DNA of 64,000 nt from JAJXXT01 sp963764465. Its GTDB lineage: Bacteria > Pseudomonadota > Alphaproteobacteria > Acetobacterales > Acetobacteraceae. The stretch covers positions 558,001-622,000 of the forward strand of contig CAVXSO010000002.1 of the NCBI GenBank assembly GCA_963764465.1. The letters are read 5' to 3'. The position numbers were made by a program, and so were the translations under genes. The notes beneath the pieces were generated by a model. It made no database searches and had not been told where the DNA came from. It saw nothing but the letters and a program-made list of their open reading frames with translations. Below are positions 24,768 through 31,762 of this stretch, one piece after another (position 1 is the first letter of the stretch; each line of letters opens with the position of its first letter).

Positions 24768-26105
24768 ATGATCCGGGCGCGGTTCGCGCCGTCGCCGACC
24801 GGCTGGCTACATGTCGGCAACGCCTATATCGCTGTGGCGAACGCGCTGTTCGCGCGCCACGCTGGCGGCGAGCTGCTGCTGCGGCTCGATGATACGGATA
24901 CCGAACGATCACGCGAGGAATACGCGCAGGGCATCGAGCAGGATCTCGCCTGGCTCGGGATTTCCTGGGCGCGGATGTTCCGCCAGTCCCACCGCCTGGC
25001 GACCTATGCGGCGACGGCGGACCGGCTGCGCGCGGCGGGCCGGCTCTACCCCTGCTTCGAGAGCGAGGAGGAACTGGCGGCGAAGCGTGAGGCGCAGCGG
25101 CGGCGGCACATGGCGCCGGTCTATGACCGCGCGGCACTGGCGATGACGTCGGAGCAGCTGGCGAAAGCCCTGGCTTCGGGCCGCAAGCCCTACTGGCGGT
25201 TCAAGCTCTCATCCGGTGAGCAGGCATGGGACGACCTGGTGCTCGGAGCACGACGAGTGAAGCTCACCGCCATTTCGGATCCGGTGCTGGTCCGCGCGGA
25301 TGGCTCGCCGCTCTACACCTTCACCTCGGTCGTGGACGACATCGCCGAGGGGATCACGCATATCATCCGTGGCGAGGACCACATCACCAACTCCGGCGTG
25401 CAGCGTGACATCATGGCGGCGCTGGGGGCCGATCCGGGCGCGATACGGCTCGCACACCGGCCGCTGCTGCTCGATGCCGAAGGCGGCAAGCTCTCGAAAC
25501 GGCTGGAGAGCCTGTCGTTGCGGCGGCTGCGGGCAGACGGGATCGAGCCATCGGCGCTATTCGCCTACCTTGGCCGGCTGGGAACGCCAGACGCGTTCGA
25601 GCCGGCTTCGTTCGAGGCGCTGGCTTCGTCGTTTGATTTCGCGCGTATGTCGGCGGCGGCGGCGCGCTTCGATCCGGCGCAATTGCTGGCGCTGAACCGG
25701 AAGGTGCTGCACGCCGCGCCGTTCGAGGCGGTGGCGTCGCGCCTGCCCGCAGGAGCCGATGCGCGGTTCTGGGAGGCGGTGCGCGGCAACCTCGATCTGG
25801 CCTCGGAGGCGCGGCAATGGTGGGAGGTCACGACGGGCGAGGTGCGCGTGGCGCTGCCTGACGAGGCGGTGTTCCTGCGCCAGGCGCTCGCTCTGCTGCC
25901 CACCGAGCCCTGGGACGACGGCGTGTGGGAGCGCTGGACCGCGGCGTTGCGCGAGGCGAGCGGGCGCAAGGGCCGCGCGCTGTTCCACCCGCTGCGCCTC
26001 GCCCTCACCGGGGAGGAGAAGGGGCCGGAACTGCGTGCGCTGCTGCCGCTGATCGGGCGGGCGCGGGTGGTACGACGGTTGGAGGCGTCCGCGGGCGGAG
26101 GTTGA
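24768..26105 (+). CDS. gltX: glutamate--tRNA ligase, short form
   Basis: 445-residue class I synthetase attaching glutamate to tRNA-Glu (and to tRNA-Gln if this is a non-discriminating copy). It shows MIRARFAPSPTGWLHVGNAY with the HIGH-type HVGN, RLDDTDTERS for glutamate recognition, YTFTSVVDDIAEGITHIIRG, and the KMSKS-type KLSKR. The ATG at 24768 is preferred over the GTG two codons earlier because GCGGAG is then at normal distance. Only one cysteine (LYPCFES) is present where zinc-containing GluRS have a cysteine cluster. The body is shorter than the usual 470-500 residues. Alphaproteobacteria often carry two GluRS genes; this looks like one of such a pair. Confidence 0.92.
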   Translation: MIRARFAPSPTGWLHVGNAYIAVANALFARHAGGELLLRLDDTDTERSREEYAQGIEQDLAWLGISWARMFRQSHRLATYAATADRLRAAGRLYPCFESEEELAAKREAQRRRHMAPVYDRAALAMTSEQLAKALASGRKPYWRFKLSSGEQAWDDLVLGARRVKLTAISDPVLVRADGSPLYTFTSVVDDIAEGITHIIRGEDHITNSGVQRDIMAALGADPGAIRLAHRPLLLDAEGGKLSKRLESLSLRRLRADGIEPSALFAYLGRLGTPDAFEPASFEALASSFDFARMSAAAARFDPAQLLALNRKVLHAAPFEAVASRLPAGADARFWEAVRGNLDLASEARQWWEVTTGEVRVALPDEAVFLRQALALLPTEPWDDGVWERWTAALREASGRKGRALFHPLRLALTGEEKGPELRALLPLIGRARVVRRLEASAGGG

Positions 26106-26136
26106 TGCGGCTGCAGCAGCCTCTACACTGCGCGCC

Positions 26137-27294
26137 ATGACCGAACCGATGTCGAGCCGGGATATCCTCGCGCGGCTGGTGGCATTCGATACCACCAGCC
26201 GTAACAGCAACGTCGCTCTCGTCGAGTATGTCCGCGACTACCTCGCCGGGCATGGCATCGAGGCGCGGGTGAGCCTCGATGCCACGGGTAGGAAAGCGAA
26301 CCTGCACGCGCTGGTTGGGCCCGTGGTGGCGGGTGGCATCGCGCTTTCCGGTCATGTCGATACCGTACCGGTAGACGGGCAGGCGTGGACCGGGGATCCG
26401 TTCACGCTTCGTGAGGCGGATGGCAGGCTGATCGCCCGCGGCTCGGCGGACATGAAGGGGTTCGTCGCGTGCATGCTGGCGGCCGTGCCGCGGCTGAAGG
26501 GGATGCGGCTAGCGAAGCCCATGCATCTCTTCGTCACGCACGACGAGGAGACGACGATGGCGGGCGCGCGGCGCATGGTGGCGGAGCTTGATGCCGCACC
26601 AAGGCCCGCGTGCTGCGTGGTGGGCGAGCCGACGCTGATGCGCCCCGTTCTGGCGCACAAAGGCAAGCTGTCGCTGCGCGTGATCGTGCGTGGGAAGCCG
26701 GGCCATTCGAGCGAGCCGGGCAAGGGCGTGAACGCAGTGCAGGCTGCAGCGGAGGCGGTGGCCTGGGTCGCGGCGCAGGCGCGCGAACGGGCCAGGACAG
26801 GGCCATTCGATGCGCGGTTCGACCCGTCCTACACCTCGATCCATGTCGGAACGATATCGGGCGGAACGATTCTCAACATCATCCCCGAGCACGCCGAGTT
26901 CACCATGGAATGGCGCGACATTCCAGCCGACGATGTCGATACCGAGTTCGCCAGGCTCCGCGCGCATTTGGCCGCCGCGATCGAGCCCGCGATGAAGGCA
27001 GTCGATCCTGCCTCTGGATTCAGCTACGAAGTGATCGATGCGATCCCGGGTCTGGCGCTGCCGGAGCGCGATCCGCTGGTGGGGTTGGTGCAGCAGGCGA
27101 GCGGCTCCAACTCCGTGGGGGCCGTCAGCTATGGCACCGAGGGCGGGCTCTATGAGCGGGCCGGGATTCCCACCATCGTCTGCGGACCAGGCTCGATCGC
27201 GCAGGCGCATCAGCCCGATGAGTGGATCGCGGCGAGCCAGCTGCTCGCCTGCGATGCGTTCATCGACAGGCTGGCGGAGCGCATCAGCGGATGA
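26137..27294 (+). CDS. argE: acetylornithine deacetylase (M20 family)
   Basis: 385-residue M20 metallohydrolase that releases acetate from N-acetylornithine. Metal ligands appear in SGHVDTVPVDG and RGSADMKGFVAC; the catalytic glutamate is in THDEETTMAGAR. The dimerisation domain has HKGKLSLRVIVRGKPGHSSE and TSIHVGTISGGTILNIIPE. These are the ArgE-type landmarks, but related M20 deacylases for other N-acyl amino acids are close. A bifunctional ArgJ at 46875-48104 would recycle the acetyl group and make ArgE dispensable, so the natural substrate may differ. It overlaps the next gene by 4 nt (ATGA). Confidence 0.85.
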   Translation: MTEPMSSRDILARLVAFDTTSRNSNVALVEYVRDYLAGHGIEARVSLDATGRKANLHALVGPVVAGGIALSGHVDTVPVDGQAWTGDPFTLREADGRLIARGSADMKGFVACMLAAVPRLKGMRLAKPMHLFVTHDEETTMAGARRMVAELDAAPRPACCVVGEPTLMRPVLAHKGKLSLRVIVRGKPGHSSEPGKGVNAVQAAAEAVAWVAAQARERARTGPFDARFDPSYTSIHVGTISGGTILNIIPEHAEFTMEWRDIPADDVDTEFARLRAHLAAAIEPAMKAVDPASGFSYEVIDAIPGLALPERDPLVGLVQQASGSNSVGAVSYGTEGGLYERAGIPTIVCGPGSIAQAHQPDEWIAASQLLACDAFIDRLAERISG

Positions 27295-28223
27295 TGCACG
27301 CAATACCGCATTTCGAGGTGGCGCTCGCGCCGCCCGATCTGCGGCCATGGCTGGCTGGGGATGGCGCTATCCCCGGGTTCGTCACGCGCGCGGCCGGGAC
27401 GCCCGGGCCGCATGTGCTGCTGCTATCGTTGATGCATGGCAATGAATATGCTGGCGCCATCGTGCTCGACCGGATGTTGCGGCAGGGTTTTCTTCCGGCG
27501 CGCGGGCAGGTGACGCTGGGCTTTGCCAATCTCGATGCCTTTGCCAGGTTCGATTCCGCGCAACCGACGCAGAGCCGCTTTGTCGACGAAGACCTGAACC
27601 GGATCTGGGACCCGGAGGTGTTGTCCGGCGCGGCGAGCAGTGTGGAGAAGCGGCGGGCGCGGCAGATGCTGCCGGCGGTGCTGGCCGCGGATGTGGTGCT
27701 GGACCTGCATTCCATGCTCTGGCCATCGGAGCCGCTGGTGCTCGCGGGGCTGGCGGCGCGCGGGCGGGCGCTGGCGCGGCGCATGGGCGGGCCGGGGCTG
27801 ATCGTTGCGGATGCGGGGCATGCGGCCGGCAAGCGGCTGATCGACCATCCCCGATTCAACGGGCCCGGCGACGCGACGGCGCTGCTGGTGGAGGCGGGAC
27901 AGCACTGGCGCGCCGAGACGGTTGCGATGATGGAACGGTGTGTGGCGGGCCTGCTGGCGGCCCTTGGCATGGGGCCACCCGTCGCGGCGGCGCCGCCCGC
28001 GCGCTGCGCGGAGGTGACGGAGACGGTGGTCGCGGAGACGGCGGGGTTTTCCTTTGTCCGCCCGTGGCGCGGTGGCGAGGTGGTCGCGAAGGGGCGCACG
28101 GTCCTCGCCCTTGATGGCGCGCGCGAGGTGCGCACGCCCTATGACGACTGCCTGCTGGTGATGCCGAGCCTGCGCCCGGCGCCCGGGCATACCGCGGTGC
28201 GGCTCGCGCGCTTCGTTGCGTGA
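27291..28223 (+). CDS. succinylglutamate desuccinylase/aspartoacylase family protein
   Basis: 310 residues from the ATG at 27291, which overlaps the argE stop (ATGA). It is a zinc carboxypeptidase-like deacylase of the AstE/AspA family: LLLSLMHGNEYAGAI supplies the first zinc ligands (HGNE), ARFDSAQPTQSRFVDEDLNR the substrate-side arginines, DLHSMLW the second zinc histidine, and TALLVEAGQHW the catalytic glutamate. The C-terminal beta-barrel part (VRPWRGGEVVAKGRTV) is present. The substrate of this branch is unknown. Pairing with an M20 deacylase suggests the two act on the same or successive N-acylated amino acids. Confidence 0.82.
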   Translation: MMHAIPHFEVALAPPDLRPWLAGDGAIPGFVTRAAGTPGPHVLLLSLMHGNEYAGAIVLDRMLRQGFLPARGQVTLGFANLDAFARFDSAQPTQSRFVDEDLNRIWDPEVLSGAASSVEKRRARQMLPAVLAADVVLDLHSMLWPSEPLVLAGLAARGRALARRMGGPGLIVADAGHAAGKRLIDHPRFNGPGDATALLVEAGQHWRAETVAMMERCVAGLLAALGMGPPVAAAPPARCAEVTETVVAETAGFSFVRPWRGGEVVAKGRTVLALDGAREVRTPYDDCLLVMPSLRPAPGHTAVRLARFVA

Positions 28224-28240
28224 ACGAGACGGAGCGGGCG

Positions 28241-28606
28241 TTATCCCGGCGGCCCGTCGGTGACCGGCGCCGTCACCACGATGAAAGTAAGATCGCCGAG
28301 GCCGGTGTTTTCGATGCGATGGGGAACGCCGGCGGGAAGCTGGATTACGTCGTGACGGCGCACGACGCGGGTTTCCTCGCCGACCTCCATCAGCCCTTCC
28401 CCTTCCAGCACGTGGTAAACTTGTTCCTGCACGCGATGCGCATGGCGATCGACGCCGGCGCCGGGCGCGTAAGTGGAAATGCGATAATCGAGCTGGCGCG
28501 ATCCCGTGGTTTCGGGATGCACCAGAAGCTTGGAGAGGGCGCCGGCATCGTGCGCGGGCATGCGCTGCCAGGGTACCTCGGCGATATTGCGGATTAAATT
28601 CGGCAT
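28241..28606 (-). CDS. small cupin-domain protein
   Basis: 121 residues from the ATG at 28606, which has a perfect AAGGAGGAA ribosome binding site. It is a single cupin barrel: motif 1 is GVDRHAHRVQEQVYHVLEGEG with metal-binding histidines and a glutamate, and motif 2 is LPAGVPHRIENTG. Such one-domain cupins are isomerases, dioxygenases or ligand sensors; which one cannot be told. It is transcribed divergently from an IclR regulator 72 nt away, with an ACCGT-N8-ACGGT palindrome in between, so it is probably controlled by that regulator. A longer open frame on the same strand is only read-through across iclR. Confidence 0.85.
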   Translation of the reverse strand: MPNLIRNIAEVPWQRMPAHDAGALSKLLVHPETTGSRQLDYRISTYAPGAGVDRHAHRVQEQVYHVLEGEGLMEVGEETRVVRRHDVIQLPAGVPHRIENTGLGDLTFIVVTAPVTDGPPG

Positions 28607-28647
28607 GCGTTCCTCCTTGCGTTGCGCGCAGTTTCTGGCATAGGAGC

Positions 28648-28665
28648 ACCGTAACGCATCACGGT
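28648..28665. promoter_or_regulatory. ACCGT-N8-ACGGT palindrome between cupin and iclR genes
   Basis: A 5-bp inverted repeat with an 8-bp spacer in the 72-nt divergent gap. The position suits an operator of the adjacent IclR-type regulator acting on both promoters. The sequence is seen directly; the regulatory role is inference. Confidence 0.33.
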
Positions 28666-28678
28666 CCAGCATTTCATC

Positions 28679-29485
28679 ATGCGAGACGACAACGGTCGAG
28701 GGGCGCGCGACCCCTATCTCTTGGAATCCCTGCGCAAGGGGTTGGCCGCGATCGACGCGTTCGCCCGGCGCGGAAGCTGGTCGCTCGCCGAGCTCACGCT
28801 GGAGCTCGGCCAGACCAAGCCCACCGTGTTCCGTATCCTGCACACGCTGGAGGAAGCGGGGTTCGTGCGGCGGCAGGCCGAGGGGCGCTACGTACCGGGG
28901 CCGCGGATGGAACAGCTGGGGGTGGCGACGGCGCGGCAGGAGACGCTGCGCTGGCAGGCGCTGGCGCCGCTGCAGGATCTCGCGGCGGCGACTGGCGAAA
29001 CTGCGCATGTGAGCGTGCTGCACGACGGCGAGTCCGTCTGCGTACAGGCCGCGGAGGGACCGCGCATGCTGCGGATGCGCGCGCTGGTGGGGCGGCGTAC
29101 GCCGGTGCACGCGAGCGCGCTGGGCAAGGCGCTGCTGGCGCAGATCACGCCGCGCGAGGTGGACGCGATTTTGGCCACGCACGGGCTGGCGAAACTCACC
29201 CCGCGTACCATCGTCTCCCGCCGCGCGCTGCACGCGGCGCTGGCCGAGGTACGGGTGCGCGGCTACGCGGTGGATGACGAGGAAATCGAGACCGGGCTTC
29301 GCTGCGTTGCGGCGCTGATCCCGCTCGCAGGTATGGTCGCGGCGGTTGGCGTGTCGGCGCCGGCGGACCGGCTGGTGCCGGGGCGCGTGGCAGCGGTCGC
29401 CGCGGAAGTGCGAGCGACCGCTGCGCGCATCGCGGAAGTCCTGCGCGGTGGTGCGACGCCTGGGCGCTCGCAGGACGCGGCCTGA
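28679..29485 (+). CDS. IclR-family transcriptional regulator
   Basis: 268 residues. The N-terminal winged helix-turn-helix reads SLRKGLAAIDAFARRGSWSL, then TLELGQTKPTVFRILHTLEE and GFVRRQAEGRYV. The C-terminal effector domain (about 95-255) includes LAAATGETAHVSVLHDGE, GRRTPVHASALGKALLAQ and GYAVDDEEIETGLRCVAALI, the conserved IclR signature. IclR proteins respond to small, often aromatic or keto-acid effectors and usually control neighbouring catabolic genes. Here the neighbours are a divergent cupin gene and, 53 nt downstream, a thiamine-diphosphate enzyme. Candidate operator palindromes are present on both sides. Confidence 0.92.
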   Translation: MRDDNGRGARDPYLLESLRKGLAAIDAFARRGSWSLAELTLELGQTKPTVFRILHTLEEAGFVRRQAEGRYVPGPRMEQLGVATARQETLRWQALAPLQDLAAATGETAHVSVLHDGESVCVQAAEGPRMLRMRALVGRRTPVHASALGKALLAQITPREVDAILATHGLAKLTPRTIVSRRALHAALAEVRVRGYAVDDEEIETGLRCVAALIPLAGMVAAVGVSAPADRLVPGRVAAVAAEVRATAARIAEVLRGGATPGRSQDAA

Positions 29486-29491
29486 CGGTAA

Positions 29492-29511
29492 CGGATCAAA
29501 ACAAAAATCCG
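29492..29511. promoter_or_regulatory. CGGAT-N10-ATCCG palindrome before ThDP enzyme gene
   Basis: An inverted repeat in an A-rich 53-bp gap between the iclR-type gene and the thiamine-diphosphate enzyme gene, an AT content far from the surroundings. It is a plausible regulator site for the downstream gene. It does not match the ACCGT palindrome in the other gap, so both cannot be assumed to bind the same protein. Confidence 0.3.
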
Positions 29512-29538
29512 ATCAATAGGCGATTTAGGGAGGCGGCG

Positions 29539-31338
29539 ATGGGTTCGGCGGTGACGATGAAGGGGGCCGACATTATCGTCGACTACCTGATGCGGCAGCG
29601 TGTGCCTTATCTTTTTGGCGTGTGCGGGCACGGGAATGTCGGGTTCCTGGATGCTGCGGCGCGGGCGGGGAATGCGATCCGCACCATCTCCGTCCACCAC
29701 GAGCAGTCCGCCGGCCATATGGCGGACGCGTATTTCAAGGTGCGGCACGAGCCGGTTGCGACCTTTACCTCCTGCGGGCCGGGCTCGGCAAACCTCATCG
29801 TGGCGTTGGCGGCGGCGATGATGGACAGTTCCGCCTTTCTCGCGATCACCGGCAACGTGCCGACCAACCAGTTCAACCGCATGCCGTTCCAGGAGACGGG
29901 GCGGTTCCACCAGGGCGATTTTCCCACCGTCATCCGCCCTTATGTGAAACGAAGCTGGCAGCCGACGCGCGTTGACATGGTGCCGCTCGCGGTGCGGCAG
30001 GCGTGGGAGACGATGCTGGCGGGCCGTCCGGGGCCGGTCAATCTTGACGTTCCGCTCAACGTATTCGTCGAGGAGGCGGAGGTGGAGCCGCCGCCGGTTT
30101 CGGAACGTTTCCGCAACGGAACGCCGGGCGATCCCGAGGCGCTGTCGCGCGCGCTCGGCATGCTGCTCGAGGCTGAGCGGCCGGTGATCGTGGCGGGCCA
30201 GGGCGTGCTGCTGGCCGAGGCGGCGCCGGAGCTTGCGCGTTTTGCACAGCGTACCGGCATTCCGGTCGTCACCAGCCCCAACGGCAAAGGTGCAATCGAC
30301 GACCGGCACGCGCTTGCCTTCGGCGCGATCGGGCGGAACGGCACCTACGCCGCCAACGAGGCGACGCGACACGCCGATGTGATCCTGGCCCTGGGATTTT
30401 CCTTCGACGATCGGGCAACCAGCGCCTGGCTCGACGGGTTCACCTTCTCCATACCGCCGTCGCGGCTGATCCAGATCGATATCGATCCAGCGGAACTCGG
30501 GCGGAACTACCCAGCGGAGCTCGCAATCCTCGGCGATGCGAAGGCCGCGCTGGCGCAGCTCGACGCGATGGCGGCAGGCAAGCTTGGCGAGCAGCGCGAG
30601 GGGCCGGCCGCCTGGCTCGACCGGCTGCGGCGCGGCCGCGAAACCTGGGCCAAATGGCAGGACGGGCGTGCCGCCTCGGACGCGCTGCCGTTGCGGCCGG
30701 AGCGGCTGATGCAGGCGCTCAACCGGGCGCTGCCGGAAAACGCGATCGTGGCCTCCGACGTGGGCGTGCACCACAACTGGATCATCCAGCTGCTGGAGAC
30801 GCGCCGGCCGCGGCAGCTGATCCATTCCTGGGGCTTTGCCGCGATGGGGTTTGCCACCTCCGGCATCCTCGGGGCGAAGCTCGCGGCACCGGACCGGCCC
30901 TGCGTCGCCGTGGCTGGCGATGGCTCCTTCCTGATGACGCCGCACGCGCTCGCGACCGCTGTGGAATACGACATCCCGGTTGTCTGGGTGGTTTGGAACA
31001 ACCAGGGCTACTGCTCGATCCGCGACCTGCAGGTGGGATTGTTCGGCGGGCGGGAACTTGCGACCAGCTTCGCGCATGAGCGTTCGGGCGAGCTGTATTC
31101 GCCGGACTTCGCGGCGCTGGCGAAGGCGTTCGGGGTCGCCTCCCACCGCGTGACGCATGCGGGCGAGATCGAGGATGCGATCGCGCATGCCATCGCCGCC
31201 AACCGCCCCTATCTCGTCGAGGTGCCGGTGGACCGCGAGGTGCGGCCGATTGGTACCGGCAGCTGGGAGCTGCCTCCGCTGCCGCCGCCGCAGCCGAACT
31301 ATGCTGCCGCGCTCAAGCTGGCGGGTATGACGGCGTAG
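29539..31338 (+). CDS. thiamine-diphosphate-dependent enzyme, acetolactate synthase-like
   Basis: 599 residues with the three-domain layout of the pyruvate oxidase/acetolactate synthase family. The catalytic Glu55 lies in SVHHEQSAGHM; the central domain has PVIVAGQGVLLAEAA and LALGFSFDDRATS. The ThDP/Mg site begins GDGSFLM near residue 460 and ends with NNQGY about 28 residues on. AGGGAGG precedes the ATG. The substrate is unknown: no small regulatory subunit gene follows, so it is probably not the biosynthetic acetolactate synthase but a decarboxylase or carboligase of a catabolic route. It is adjacent to an IclR regulator, a cupin and the wreck of a substrate-binding protein. Confidence 0.85.
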   Translation: MGSAVTMKGADIIVDYLMRQRVPYLFGVCGHGNVGFLDAAARAGNAIRTISVHHEQSAGHMADAYFKVRHEPVATFTSCGPGSANLIVALAAAMMDSSAFLAITGNVPTNQFNRMPFQETGRFHQGDFPTVIRPYVKRSWQPTRVDMVPLAVRQAWETMLAGRPGPVNLDVPLNVFVEEAEVEPPPVSERFRNGTPGDPEALSRALGMLLEAERPVIVAGQGVLLAEAAPELARFAQRTGIPVVTSPNGKGAIDDRHALAFGAIGRNGTYAANEATRHADVILALGFSFDDRATSAWLDGFTFSIPPSRLIQIDIDPAELGRNYPAELAILGDAKAALAQLDAMAAGKLGEQREGPAAWLDRLRRGRETWAKWQDGRAASDALPLRPERLMQALNRALPENAIVASDVGVHHNWIIQLLETRRPRQLIHSWGFAAMGFATSGILGAKLAAPDRPCVAVAGDGSFLMTPHALATAVEYDIPVVWVVWNNQGYCSIRDLQVGLFGGRELATSFAHERSGELYSPDFAALAKAFGVASHRVTHAGEIEDAIAHAIAANRPYLVEVPVDREVRPIGTGSWELPPLPPPQPNYAAALKLAGMTA

Positions 31339-31413
31339 CAATGCGGCGGAACCGGCCAGGGGAGACGTAACTAAGACGGAACGATATGGCAATTGTCCGG
31401 GGACGATTCGCCG

Positions 31414-31725
31414 ATGAAACGCAGAACGATGCTGGCCGGGGATCTGAAGAACGAACCCGATGTCGCGCTCGAGGTCGCGCGCGAGTAGATCGACCATGAG
31501 AACGCGTCCGCGATCTTTGGCCTCGGCAACTCCGCCGTGGCGCTGGCGGTGCAGGCGCTGCGCAAGGAGCGCAAGCGGATCGACGTCGTCATCGCCGCCG
31601 GTACCACCGATCTCACCGGCAAGGATTGCTCGCCCTACGGGGCGCACCTGATCAACGTCATCGAGACGATCCAGGGGAAGGACGCGTCCCATCCGGTGGC
31701 TGGCGAAGGTTGCAGCCTCGCCTGA
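31414..31725 (+). pseudogene. collapsed ABC transporter substrate-binding protein gene
   Basis: One reading frame of 104 codons joins three pieces of a branched-chain-amino-acid-type periplasmic binding protein. It starts MKRRTMLAG (a typical signal peptide opening), jumps to KNEPDVALEVARE, meets TAG at 31486 where the family has tryptophan, and continues IDHENASAIFGLGNSAVALA, VQALRKER, IDVVIAAGTTDLTGKDCSPY. It then jumps to a C-terminal HLINVIETIQGKDASHPVAG ending in GEGCSLA. A normal member has about 400 residues. Both internal losses kept the frame, so only the TAG interrupts it. No permease or ATPase genes are nearby. The call rests on remembered family phrases such as NSAVALAVQ and TSDLTGKxCSP. 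Confidence 0.72.
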
Positions 31726-31762
31726 GGTGGCGGATCTGACGCGGCGAGTCTGGGCCGCCGGT

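Noticed and set aside
28607..29233. Long minus-strand extension of the cupin gene to 330 codons
   Set aside because: It reads antisense through the IclR regulator; the ATG at 28606 has a perfect ribosome binding site and gives a normal single-cupin length.
29263..31692. 809-codon open frame antisense to the ThDP enzyme
   Set aside because: Shadow of a gene with clear thiamine-diphosphate motifs.
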